This document shows, piece by piece, positions 1 through 8,357 of a stretch of DNA of 64,000 bases. Below the pieces are notes generated by a model. The model was not told where the DNA came from, ran no database searches, and was given only the letters and a program-made list of their open reading frames with translations. Location: contig NZ_CDMG01000004.1 of assembly GCF_001282945.1 (NCBI RefSeq), positions 108,582 to 172,581 of the forward strand, given 5' to 3'. Numbering within the stretch: the stretch's first letter is position 1; every line of letters starts with the position of its first letter. This DNA is from Helicobacter ailurogastricus (GTDB lineage Bacteria > Campylobacterota > Campylobacteria > Campylobacterales > Helicobacteraceae). The position numbers and the translations under genes are program-made.

Positions 1-350
1 AAGAAATGGCTAGCGGGGTGGCCAAGGTTTTAAGCGCGCCCACAAGTTACGCCCTAGACAAGCTCAAAAACAAAACCCAAGCCCTAGAAGTGCTAAAAAC
101 CCTATTAGATCGTTTCACAGAGCAGGATTTTATTAGTGTAGAAACTTTAGACAAAACCCTACACGCCCTGATACAAGATAGGGGGCTTAAAGCCGGGGCG
201 GTGCTGCTGCCCTTAAGGATCGCCTTGCTTGGGGAGGCTGGGGGGATTGGGGTTAAAGAAGCCTTGTTTGTGCTAGGCTTTCAGCAAAGCCTAGACAGAT
301 TTAAGGCATTTTTAGATTTTGTGGCTGTGGCTTCTGACGAAATCCACTAG
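1..350 (+). CDS. gltX: Glutamate--tRNA ligase, C-terminal part (5' end outside window)
   Basis: This is the last ~115 codons of a class I glutamyl-tRNA synthetase, which charges tRNA(Glu) in the cytoplasm. The frame is open from the first base, so the gene begins upstream of the window. The visible part is the anticodon-binding helical domain, with the family's typical stretch LPLRIALLGEAGGIGV followed by a C-terminal helix (LDRFKAFLDF). The catalytic HIGH and KMSKS motifs are not in view. It converges with the outer membrane protein gene on the other strand and overlaps its 3' end by 39 bases. Helicobacters carry two GltX paralogues; which one this is cannot be decided from the fragment. Confidence 0.85.
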   Translation, partial: EMASGVAKVLSAPTSYALDKLKNKTQALEVLKTLLDRFTEQDFISVETLDKTLHALIQDRGLKAGAVLLPLRIALLGEAGGIGVKEALFVLGFQQSLDRFKAFLDFVAVASDEIH

Positions 351-1631
351 CTGGCGGGTGTCGATGCCGATCGTAACAAATTGCTGGAAAGTGGTGAACC
401 AATGACCGCCATGCCCATTTAGGCTGTGTCCATTGCCCCCACCCATGAAGTTAAAGAAAGCATCTGCGCGCACACTTAAGTACTTGTTTTTATAAACATA
501 GTAAAGCGCGATGCGCTCAAAGTTAGGCGCGTGGTACCATGGCAAGCCAGTATAGAGCGCGCGCCCATAAGTGGCGTAAAACTTCATTTGGGGCTTGTCG
601 GAGAAGTAGTATTTGTTGTAAAAGCCAAAGCCCTTGTACTGCACATCGAAGTCAAATTGCCCCCCAAAGCTGTTGTACCACTGGCTAGGTCCGCAACGAT
701 TGCCCGCACGCACACAGTAGTGCTCTTGCTCGCTCATCGTGCCAAAAGCGACGGTGAATTTGTCCATGAAGGGCACAAGCCGTTTGAGGTTGGTTTTAAT
801 GTAGCCATAGTAGTAGATGCGATCTAAGACCGTGGGGTTGGCGTATTTGCCCGGCACGCCCCCGAGAGGCTCACCGCTGGCATAGGGGTAGCCCCCGGGC
901 CATAGTGGGGTGTCTCCACGCATCGCCGGGTCGGAATTGCCCCCAAAGGGATAAGGATCGCCCATGCTATAAGAGCTGGTGTTGTGGAAAGCGACCACGC
1001 GCCCCCCAAAGCCTAGATACCCCTTTAAAAACGACCACTCACTCGCCCCAAAATAGAGCATCTGATTCATGTTGTAGTGGTTGGCGGCGTATTTCTTGCC
1101 ATAGACATTGTTCCAGTTGCGTCCGCCATACCAGTCGATGATAAACTCCGCCCAGCCATTCCACCAGCGGTTTGGATTGTAAGCGGGTTTATACTGAAAC
1201 ATCGCTCCCCGCGCGGTGGGGTCTTTAAACCAAAAGAGCTTTTTAAAGGCGGCAAGCGGGTAGGAAGCGATCGAATAAGTCCTAGGGATGATGCCGATGT
1301 AGGCGCGAAAATCCTTGCCCACTGCGCTGTAATACATGGTCACACCCCAAGAGTAGGGGAAGTAGCTGTAGTGGGTGTGCAGGTTTTGAATGAACCACGC
1401 CCCAAACATCATGGATTGGTGCTTGTCAAATTGAATCCCGATCTCGGGCATGATCCTATTTTTCATATTCACCAAGCTATTCCAATAGGGGTTGCTCTTA
1501 CCCGCTAAGTTATAAGTAAAACTCATGAACTTTAAATCGTAAGCAAAAGCCACCGCCTCTGCTTGTGTCGGTAAGAACGCAGACACAAGCGCACCACACA
1601 GACCTAACTTCAATGACTTGATGTATTTCAT
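312..1631 (-). CDS. Hof-family Helicobacter outer membrane protein
   Basis: The 439-residue product starts with a cleavable signal peptide (MKYIKSLKLGLCGALVSAF, likely cut after an AEA motif near residue 26). The rest is rich in Tyr, Trp, Phe and Gly in alternating patterns (for example WYGGRNWNNVYG, FGFYNKYYF), as expected of an outer membrane beta-barrel. Composition, length and the absence of the Hop C-terminal pattern fit the Hof group of Helicobacter porin-like proteins; the substrate is unknown. A ribosome site AAGGA lies 7 bases before the ATG. It is a single gene, facing manC across a 215-base divergent spacer, and its 3' end overlaps gltX. Confidence 0.75.
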   Translation of the reverse strand: MKYIKSLKLGLCGALVSAFLPTQAEAVAFAYDLKFMSFTYNLAGKSNPYWNSLVNMKNRIMPEIGIQFDKHQSMMFGAWFIQNLHTHYSYFPYSWGVTMYYSAVGKDFRAYIGIIPRTYSIASYPLAAFKKLFWFKDPTARGAMFQYKPAYNPNRWWNGWAEFIIDWYGGRNWNNVYGKKYAANHYNMNQMLYFGASEWSFLKGYLGFGGRVVAFHNTSSYSMGDPYPFGGNSDPAMRGDTPLWPGGYPYASGEPLGGVPGKYANPTVLDRIYYYGYIKTNLKRLVPFMDKFTVAFGTMSEQEHYCVRAGNRCGPSQWYNSFGGQFDFDVQYKGFGFYNKYYFSDKPQMKFYATYGRALYTGLPWYHAPNFERIALYYVYKNKYLSVRADAFFNFMGGGNGHSLNGHGGHWFTTFQQFVTIGIDTRQLVDFVRSHSHKI

Positions 1632-1777
1632 TATAATCCTTGTAAAAATGGGAAACGAATCGTTTTAACACAAAGTAAATAAAATAAACCTTAAAAAATT
1701 TTTTATATGGTCTTAAGAGGACAAAAAATAAGACTTTTATGTATTAAATGGAGCGTTAAGCCTTTTTTACTAGGGGT

Positions 1778-1806
1778 TTGTATTAGGGCTTGGCTTTGGC
1801 TATAAT
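1778..1806 (+). promoter_or_regulatory. Predicted sigma-70-type promoter of manC-gmd
   Basis: TTGTAT (1778-1783), a 17-base spacer and a perfect TATAAT (1801-1806) lie about 40 bases before the manC start. The rest of the 215-base spacer 1632-1846 is A/T-rich and holds no coding potential. Confidence 0.7.
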
Positions 1807-1846
1807 AGACCCTCTAGGGGTTGTTGAAATCTACTTTTAATGGGGG

Positions 1847-3241
1847 TTGTCTGTGGTGCATGTGGTTTTAAGCGGGGGGAGTGGCAAGAGGTTGTGGCCC
1901 CTAAGTCGGGAGCATTTCCCCAAACAATTTTTAAAACTCTATGGAGAACGAAGTCTTTTTGGACTCGCCTTAGAGAGGCTAAATTCCCCCGAGGCAAAAT
2001 TTTTAGTGGTGTGCAATGAAGCGCATTACTTCCATGCTCTAGAAGAGATCACAAAAGCCCAGCTAGAAAAACGCACGCAATTTTTGCTAGAGAGTGCGGG
2101 CAAGAACACCATGAACGCCTTAATGCTTGCCGCCCTCTCTTGCGATCCTAATGAAACTCTAGTCATCAGCCCCACAGACCATTTGATGGATCAAAAAGCC
2201 TTTAATGCTGCCTTAAAAACCGCCCTAGAGTGCGCTAAGGACGATCAAATGGTGCTCTTTGGAATCGCCAAGAAGCCGAGCAACCAATACGGCTTTGTGC
2301 GCTGTGCGCGCGTGCAAAATGGGGTTTGTGAAGTCTTAGACTTTATAGAAAAACCAAACCCCGAAGAGATCGCCAAATTACAGCAAGAGGGCGGGGATTT
2401 TTACATCAACAGCGGGATGTTTGTCTTTAAAGCCGGGGTGTTTTTACAAGCCTGCTTGCAACACGCCCCCCACATGCTCGAAGCGTGCAAAAAGGTGTAT
2501 TACAACGCCAAAAAACTACCTACCATTTTAAAATGTGAAAACATGGATGGGTTAGAAGATGGAAGCGTGGATGTATGCTTGTGGCAAAAATGCAAGGGCT
2601 TAAAATTAGTGCCCTTAGATGCCCATTGGCAAGATGTGGGGCATTTTACGAGTTTGCAGGCGAGTTTGACCCCTGATAGCGAGGGCAATGTGGCGCACAA
2701 CAACCCCCTTTTAAGCCTACATGCTAAGAACAACTACACCTGTAGCGCGCCCGATAAATTAGTGTGTTTGCTCGGGCTGGAGGAGTGCGTGGTGGTCGAT
2801 AGCAAGGACGCTTTGTTAGTCGCCACAAAGGCGCATTTAGACGATTTAAAAGAGTTTGTGGCACAGGTCGAGCACAGCGCACCCCAACTGCTTAAAACCT
2901 ACCCCCTAGAATACCGCCCGTGGGGGAGCTTTGAAGTTTTGCTAGAAAGACCCTTTTTTAAAGTGAAACTCTTAGAGATTGCGCCACATAAACGCCTCAG
3001 CCTACAAAGACACCAGCACAGAAGCGAACATTGGGTCGTGGTCGAGGGGGTGGCTAGCGTGGTGGTGGGCAAAAAGTCTTTAAGCGTGCCGACTAATGAG
3101 AGTGTGTTTATCAAGCAAGGGCAAATCCACAGACTAGGCAACGACACTAACCAACCTCTAAAAATCCTAGAAGTGCAATGCGGGGAGATTTTAGATGAAA
3201 GCGACATTGAACGCTTGCACGATGATTACCAACGACCTTAA
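1847..3241 (+). CDS. manC: Bifunctional mannose-1-phosphate guanylyltransferase / mannose-6-phosphate isomerase
   Basis: It makes GDP-mannose from mannose-1-phosphate and GTP, and in bifunctional family members also isomerises fructose-6-phosphate to mannose-6-phosphate. The nucleotidyltransferase domain opens with LSGGSGKRLWPLSR and PKQFL (residues ~8-28), and FIEKPN is present near residue 167. The C-terminal ~110 residues form the cupin isomerase domain (RPWGSFEVL, LSLQRHQHRSEHWVV, QIHRLGN). Length (464) is normal for the type II ManC/AlgA family. The start is TTG, because the only nearby ATG (1840) is out of frame; a GTG at 1853 is an alternative. It lies 9 bases before gmd, so the two are surely co-transcribed for lipopolysaccharide or O-antigen sugar nucleotides. 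Confidence 0.92.
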   Translation: MSVVHVVLSGGSGKRLWPLSREHFPKQFLKLYGERSLFGLALERLNSPEAKFLVVCNEAHYFHALEEITKAQLEKRTQFLLESAGKNTMNALMLAALSCDPNETLVISPTDHLMDQKAFNAALKTALECAKDDQMVLFGIAKKPSNQYGFVRCARVQNGVCEVLDFIEKPNPEEIAKLQQEGGDFYINSGMFVFKAGVFLQACLQHAPHMLEACKKVYYNAKKLPTILKCENMDGLEDGSVDVCLWQKCKGLKLVPLDAHWQDVGHFTSLQASLTPDSEGNVAHNNPLLSLHAKNNYTCSAPDKLVCLLGLEECVVVDSKDALLVATKAHLDDLKEFVAQVEHSAPQLLKTYPLEYRPWGSFEVLLERPFFKVKLLEIAPHKRLSLQRHQHRSEHWVVVEGVASVVVGKKSLSVPTNESVFIKQGQIHRLGNDTNQPLKILEVQCGEILDESDIERLHDDYQRP

Positions 3242-3250
3242 AGGACATTA

Positions 3251-4354
3251 ATGACAACAAAAAGAGCCCTCATCACGGGCATTACAGGACAGGATGGAAG
3301 TTATTTAGCCCGCTATTTATTGGATTTGGGCTATGAGGTGCATGGCATTAAGAGGCGCAGCTCGTCTTTTAACACTGCCCGTATAGACGCGATTTATGAG
3401 GACATACACGCCCATAAGAACCGCTTCTTTTTGCACTATGGCGATCTGACCGACTCGAGCAACATGACCAGCTTAATTGCCAAAGTCCAGCCCACAGAGA
3501 TTTACAACCTCGCCGCCCAAAGCCATGTGCAAGTGTCCTTTGAGATGCCCGAATACACGGCGAATGTGGATGCGTTGGGAGCGTTGCGTATCTTAGAAGC
3601 CATGCGCTTTTTAGACCTAAAAGACACCCGCTTTTACCAGGCCAGCACCTCTGAGCTGTTCGGAGAAGTCTTGCAAACGCCGCAAAACGAGAACACTCCC
3701 TTTAACCCAAGAAGCCCCTACGCTGTGGCTAAACTTTACGCCTATTACATCACAAAAAACTACCGCGAAGCCTACAACATGTTTGCGGTCAATGGGATTT
3801 TATTCAACCACGAAAGCCCCATGCGCGGCGAAACCTTTGTAACGCGCAAAATCACGATGGCTTTAAGCCGCATTGTTTTGGGCTTGCAAGAGTGCTTGTA
3901 TTTAGGCAATTTAGACGCAAAACGCGACTATGGACACGCTAAAGACTATGTTAAGGCCATGCATTTGATTTTACAGCATGACAAGCCCGTGGATTATGTC
4001 GTGGCAAGCGGACAGACCATGCCCATTAGAGAGTTTGTTTTAATGGCGTGTGAAAAGCTGGGGCTCAAGCTGGAGTTTCAAGGCAGTGGGCTAGAGGAAA
4101 AGGGGGTTTTGGTAGACTTCACACCCAGCCCTCTTTTAAACGGGCTAAAGCCCGTTGCCCTACAAAAAGGGCAGGTTTTGGTGCGCGTAGATGCTCGCTA
4201 TTTCCGCCCCACTGAAGTGGATTTGCTCTTAGGCGATCCGTCTAAAATTGAAAGAGAGTTAGGCTGGCAAAGAGAGTTTAGCGTGCAAGATTTAGTGCTA
4301 GACATGCTGCAAAGCGATTTGGAGTTGGCCCGCAAAGAGTCTTTAACTAAGTAG
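3251..4354 (+). CDS. gmd: GDP-mannose 4,6-dehydratase
   Basis: This enzyme converts GDP-D-mannose to GDP-4-keto-6-deoxy-D-mannose, the precursor of GDP-fucose and related deoxy sugars. It is a short-chain dehydrogenase/reductase with the N-terminal NADP-binding motif [10 protein letters not shown] (residues 9-18), the catalytic STSELFGE segment and the YxxxK pair in [23 protein letters not shown] is a Gmd signature. Length (367) is typical. It sits directly behind manC. In H. pylori the next gene is the GDP-fucose synthase gene; here the next gene is on the other strand (MATE transporter) and overlaps by 8 bases, so the following step must be encoded elsewhere or is missing. Confidence 0.95.
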   Translation: MTTKRALITGITGQDGSYLARYLLDLGYEVHGIKRRSSSFNTARIDAIYEDIHAHKNRFFLHYGDLTDSSNMTSLIAKVQPTEIYNLAAQSHVQVSFEMPEYTANVDALGALRILEAMRFLDLKDTRFYQASTSELFGEVLQTPQNENTPFNPRSPYAVAKLYAYYITKNYREAYNMFAVNGILFNHESPMRGETFVTRKITMALSRIVLGLQECLYLGNLDAKRDYGHAKDYVKAMHLILQHDKPVDYVVASGQTMPIREFVLMACEKLGLKLEFQGSGLEEKGVLVDFTPSPLLNGLKPVALQKGQVLVRVDARYFRPTEVDLLLGDPSKIERELGWQREFSVQDLVLDMLQSDLELARKESLTK

Positions 4355-5621
4355 CAAAACGCCCGGGCTTTTTCCAAATGCCCTTTTTGTAGGCAATGTA
4401 GAAAAAGCCCGCCCGCGCAAAGGTTTCAAAGCAAATCAACACAAAGAACCAGCGCACAGAAGCCCCCAACCGCCATAAAACAAACATGGGCAAAATCCGC
4501 AAACTCCACAGGCTACAGGTGTTGATGAACAGCGAAAACTTGGCCATCCCCGCCCCCCTAAAAGCCCCATCCAGCACAAATAAACATATGAGGGGCATTT
4601 GGCTTAAGCCCACCGCCATTAAATACCACGAAGCCACTTGCACAACCCTTGCATTGGAGCTAAAGATTGTAGCTAAGGGTTTGGCAAAGATCAGCATACA
4701 CACCCCCAAAACCCCCAACAAGACTCCCGCGACCTTTAAAATCGTGCGGATGTACTCTTGCGCTCTATTCACTTGATTGGCCCCTAAGTGTTGCCCCACG
4801 AGCACCATACACGCAATGGTAAAGCCAAGGCCGGGCATGTAGCTAAAGGTTTCAATCCTTAAACCCACTTGCATGCCCGCTAAAACTTCATTGCCATAAC
4901 TTGCCACAAACTTAGACACTAGCGCCATAGAAAAGAGCGTCAAAAGCCTTTCAAAGCCCGAGGGCCAGCCCACTTGCCAAGCTTTTTTAAATAAATTACC
5001 ATCAAAAACCAAGCGGAACTTTAGGGGGTTTTTTTTAAGGGTGATGGCTAAAAAGAGCAACATCAGCTCTAAAAACGCCACCGCCACGCCAGCCAGTGCC
5101 GCCCCTTTAATACCAAGGCGCGCAAAGCCAAAATGCCCGAAAATCAAGGCATCGTTTAAGAACAGACAAAGCCCACTCATCAGGATTTTTAGCACAAAGG
5201 GGGTTAGAGTGTCAGACAAGCTTGCCAGCGCGCTTGCCATGGTGTTTTTAATGAAAACGGCTGGCATTGCCCAAATGAGGATTTGCAAATACTTTTTAGC
5301 CAGATCGCTAGCGGTGCCCTCTATCCCCATCCATGCCACGAAAGAGTCAATGCCTAAAAAACCCACCACCCCAGCCACCGCGCACAGGCCACACGCTCCG
5401 ATTAAAATGCTTGAATATCCGATCGCGACCAATTCGGTGTCTTTCGCCCCCACTAGGCGGCTAAGTGTGGCGTTTGTGCCTATATAAAAAATAGAGTTTA
5501 GGGCATAAAAAAGCATGATGTATTGCAACCCCACCCCCATTGCCACAATGTGGTTGTCTGAGAGTTTCCCCATAAAGACCACAGACACGGCCACCACAAA
5601 GATCTCTAAAAAATTATTCAC
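4347..5621 (-). CDS. MATE-family multidrug/Na+ antiporter
   Basis: A membrane protein of at least 424 residues with about twelve hydrophobic segments and the two-lobed MATE layout, including [11 protein letters not shown] at the start of the second lobe and [14 protein letters not shown] proteins exchange cationic compounds for Na+ or H+. The GTG at 5621 would cut into the first membrane segment: in frame upstream lies KWWRLRRVLKLAIPSG, which looks like the true N-terminus, yet no ATG, GTG or TTG occurs before the frame closes at 5724. An ATT at 5684, seven bases behind a GGGAG, overlaps the end of the preceding antiporter gene and is the best candidate start. It ends the minus-strand speA cluster. 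Confidence 0.85.
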   Translation of the reverse strand: MNNFLEIFVVAVSVVFMGKLSDNHIVAMGVGLQYIMLFYALNSIFYIGTNATLSRLVGAKDTELVAIGYSSILIGACGLCAVAGVVGFLGIDSFVAWMGIEGTASDLAKKYLQILIWAMPAVFIKNTMASALASLSDTLTPFVLKILMSGLCLFLNDALIFGHFGFARLGIKGAALAGVAVAFLELMLLFLAITLKKNPLKFRLVFDGNLFKKAWQVGWPSGFERLLTLFSMALVSKFVASYGNEVLAGMQVGLRIETFSYMPGLGFTIACMVLVGQHLGANQVNRAQEYIRTILKVAGVLLGVLGVCMLIFAKPLATIFSSNARVVQVASWYLMAVGLSQMPLICLFVLDGAFRGAGMAKFSLFINTCSLWSLRILPMFVLWRLGASVRWFFVLICFETFARAGFFYIAYKKGIWKKPGRFAT

Positions 5622-5677
5622 CCCTGAGGGGATGGCAAGTTTGAGTACCCGCCTTAAACGCCACCATTTTTGCGCTT

Positions 5678-6973
5678 TTATAATAGCAACGCTCCCGCCA
5701 CCCCAAAGACCATTAAAGGGACATTATAGACCAAGAAGGTGGGTAGGCATGTGTCATAAATGTGGTTGTGTTGTCCATCGGCGTTAAGCCCCGTGGTCGG
5801 CCCTATGGTGCTATCTGAAGCCGGTGAGCCCGCATCGCCCAGGCCCGCCGCGATGCCTATTAGCAAGATGGCCGCCTTTGCATCAAAGCCTAGAGCCAAA
5901 CACAGCGGGCAATAAAAAGTCGCGATGATGGGGAGCGTGCCAAAGGAAGTCCCTATGCCTAGCGTGATGAATAGCCCAATCACTAGCATAATCACAGCCC
6001 CTGCAAACTTGCCCGAGATCGCCCCACTGGCAATATGGACTAAATCCGTGATGGCGTGTGTCTTTTGCAAGACTTCGCCAAAGCCAGAAGCCACGAGCAT
6101 GACAAAGGCGACAAACGCCATCATTTTCACGCCTTCATCGATCACACTATCCATTTGCCCCCACTTAATCACCCCGCCCACAAGCATCACCATAAGACCG
6201 ATGAACGCCCCAAGCGGTAAAGAACCCGTAGCGATCTGCACCACAAAGGCTAAAACAATGCCGACTAAAGCGAGATAGTCTTTTGTTTGCAAATTTAATT
6301 CTTCATGGGTGGTGCTTTCCAGGCGGTCTTCATAGAAGCGGGGTTTTCTATAAAGGATCAACACCGCCACCACAAGGCCACAGAGCATGGCTAAACCAGA
6401 AATGGACATGACCGCCACCACTTCGTTAAGGTTTGTCTGTATGCCATTTTTGCGCAGATTATCCACGATGAGGTTTAAAAAGATGAGTCCAAAGCCCGCC
6501 GGAATGGTCATGTAGGGGGCTTGCAAGCCAAAGGTGAGCGCGCAAGCCACCGCCCGCCTGTCAATTTGTAAGCGATTCATTAAATGCAACAAGGGGGGGA
6601 TTAAAATAGGGATAAAGGCGATATGTACGGGGATTAAATTTTGCGAAAAGCAGGCGATGAAGGCGATTAAAAAGCAAAAAACCGTGCGCTTTTGATCCAT
6701 GATGTTGATGAGTTTATGCAAAAGCACTTTCATTAAGTTGCCGCTAGAAATCGTGACCGCCAAAGCCCCGAGCAAAACATAGCTTAAAGCGGTTTCTAAA
6801 TTGCCCTGCATGCCATTGATCATAATTTTAGTCGTGTCTACAAGCCCCAGCCCGCCCATAAGCCCCCCCACAAGCGCGGCGCTGATGATCGCAAGCAAGA
6901 TATTCAAGCGAGCAAGGCTCAAACCCACCATGACAAGCACGGCAACGACCGCTGGATTGCTCCATAAAGCCAT
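5678..6973 (-). CDS. NhaC-type Na+/H+ antiporter family protein
   Basis: A 431-residue integral membrane protein of the ion-transporter superfamily that holds NhaC and related carriers. It has ten or more hydrophobic segments and the family's polar stretch AAGLGDAGSPASDSTIGPT near residue 375. Such proteins move Na+ or small metabolites against protons; the substrate cannot be read from sequence. Its H. pylori counterpart is an uncharacterised integral membrane protein found next to the same amidase and MATE genes. It lies 39 bases after a small secreted-protein gene and its stop overlaps the probable MATE start, pointing to one transcript with aguB and speA. Export or uptake of a polyamine-related compound is conceivable but unproven. 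Confidence 0.8.
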   Translation of the reverse strand: MALWSNPAVVAVLVMVGLSLARLNILLAIISAALVGGLMGGLGLVDTTKIMINGMQGNLETALSYVLLGALAVTISSGNLMKVLLHKLINIMDQKRTVFCFLIAFIACFSQNLIPVHIAFIPILIPPLLHLMNRLQIDRRAVACALTFGLQAPYMTIPAGFGLIFLNLIVDNLRKNGIQTNLNEVVAVMSISGLAMLCGLVVAVLILYRKPRFYEDRLESTTHEELNLQTKDYLALVGIVLAFVVQIATGSLPLGAFIGLMVMLVGGVIKWGQMDSVIDEGVKMMAFVAFVMLVASGFGEVLQKTHAITDLVHIASGAISGKFAGAVIMLVIGLFITLGIGTSFGTLPIIATFYCPLCLALGFDAKAAILLIGIAAGLGDAGSPASDSTIGPTTGLNADGQHNHIYDTCLPTFLVYNVPLMVFGVAGALLL

Positions 6974-7012
6974 AACGCTACCTGTTTAACCCACTCTTTA
7001 AAACCACCCCCA

Positions 7013-7402
7013 TCACTTTTGCTCCCTAACGAGAGCATGCGCAAAATCTTGTAACGCTTTTTTGGTGGCTAAGATAAAGGGCTCAGGCATGCGCCCATCC
7101 TCTAACTCAATCCTCTTTGCTTGGTAGGTGCTAGCCGCCTTTTCAAAACGAGATAAAACGAGAGCTCTAAGCAGATAGCATTTGTAGGGCTCACCCATTG
7201 TATCGCAGATAGCGCCCGTAAAAAGAGTGGAGCGATCGCCTTGCAAGGCCAAATTATGGCTCGTGATGGCAGAGCGCATAAAATGCGTGGCTAAAACTTG
7301 GCTAAGAAACCCATCGCTTCTTAGTGCAGAATAAGCACTTAATAAAGACGAGTTTAACCCCACAAACGCCAACAACACCATTTTTAAGATTTTTAAACGC
7401 AT
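7013..7402 (-). CDS. Small secreted protein of unknown function
   Basis: I do not recognise this family. The 129-residue product begins with a hydrophobic signal sequence (about residues 5-24, LKMVLLAFVGLNSSLLSA), implying export to the periplasm. The mature part is mostly helical and contains two Cys residues (ICDTMGEPYKCYLL) that could form a disulphide. It starts one base after the end of aguB and precedes the NhaC-like gene, so it is part of the same operon. Coding is likely because spacing is tight, the start is a clean ATG and the frame is undisturbed. Confidence 0.65.
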   Translation of the reverse strand: MRLKILKMVLLAFVGLNSSLLSAYSALRSDGFLSQVLATHFMRSAITSHNLALQGDRSTLFTGAICDTMGEPYKCYLLRALVLSRFEKAASTYQAKRIELEDGRMPEPFILATKKALQDFAHALVREQK

Positions 7403-7403
7403 G

Positions 7404-8318
7404 TTAATCCACCACTCTTCTTATCAAAGGCTTGTAGGTGTCTATGCGCCGATCCCTAAAAAATGGCCACATTTGGCGCACCCTTGCACTTTCATCCAAA
7501 TCGATGCACGCATACAAAATTTCTTCCTCAAAGCCCGCTTGAGCTAATTCTTTGCCAAAAGCCCCAAAAACAAAGCTGGAGCCAAAAAACTCCAAGCCAC
7601 TGGTCTTGCCCGAGGGGTCAGACTCAAAGCCTACCCGATTAGACGCGATGACGGGGATCGTGTTGGCGATGCTATGCCCCCTTTGCACCCCCATCCACGC
7701 CTGCCTTTGCAGGGCCTTTTCTTCTAAATCCTCGCTCTCTTCATCGCAAAACCACCCGATGGCACTAGGATAAATCAAAATGTCCGCCTTTTGCAACGCC
7801 ATAAGCCGTGCGGCCTCTGGATACCACTGATCCCAACACACCAAAACCCCTAAATTGCCCACACTGCTAGCGATGGGGGCGTATTTATCCCCCGGGGTAA
7901 AGTAAAACTTTTCGTAAAATCTAGGATCATCGGGGATGTGCATTTTTCTTTGCACCCCAAGCAATTTGCCGTCCTTTTCAAACACCACCGCACTATTGTG
8001 GTACACCCCCACCATGCGCTCCTCAAAGAGTGAGCCCACCAACACCACTTCGTGCGCCTTAGCCAGAGCGCTTAAAAAATTGCACTGCGCCTTAAAGTCC
8101 TTCGCCCACGCAAAATACTTAGGGTCTTCGTGCTGGCAAAAATAGGGGTAGGGGTGTAACTCGGGCAAGACCACTAAATTTAATTGCGGGTGTCTCTCTT
8201 TGGCTTGCGCTAGAAGCTTAGTCGTGTGCTCTAAAGTGGCTTGCGCGCTGCCCTGATAGCCGTGTTGCAAAATGGCTACACAAATGGGGGGTCTTGTGCC
8301 TGTCTTAAAATCCTGCAT
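7404..8318 (-). CDS. aguB: N-carbamoylputrescine amidase (nitrilase superfamily)
   Basis: It hydrolyses N-carbamoylputrescine to putrescine, CO2 and ammonia, the last step of the agmatine route. The nitrilase triad is visible: Glu in VVLPELHPYP, Lys in VQRKMHIPDDP and Cys in VLVCWDQWYPEAARL. The segments FYEKFYFTPGD and CWDQWYPE are typical of AguB rather than other nitrilases. The ATG at 8318 is chosen because AAAGGAG lies 6 bases before it; an in-frame TTG at 8342 precedes that ribosome site. It is 39 bases downstream of speA. The middle enzyme, agmatine deiminase, is not in the window. Confidence 0.9.
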   Translation of the reverse strand: MQDFKTGTRPPICVAILQHGYQGSAQATLEHTTKLLAQAKERHPQLNLVVLPELHPYPYFCQHEDPKYFAWAKDFKAQCNFLSALAKAHEVVLVGSLFEERMVGVYHNSAVVFEKDGKLLGVQRKMHIPDDPRFYEKFYFTPGDKYAPIASSVGNLGVLVCWDQWYPEAARLMALQKADILIYPSAIGWFCDEESEDLEEKALQRQAWMGVQRGHSIANTIPVIASNRVGFESDPSGKTSGLEFFGSSFVFGAFGKELAQAGFEEEILYACIDLDESARVRQMWPFFRDRRIDTYKPLIRRVVD

Positions 8319-8357
8319 TTTTCGCTCCTTTAAAAAAGACAAATTATAACAAAAAAC

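Noticed and set aside
1077..1508. 143-codon open frame opposite the Hof-type gene
   Set aside because: Antisense shadow; the opposite strand has a signal peptide, ribosome site and family composition.
5030..5039. T8 run inside the MATE gene
   Set aside because: Encodes Lys-Lys-Asn in an intact frame and has no partner frame that would make sense on slippage.
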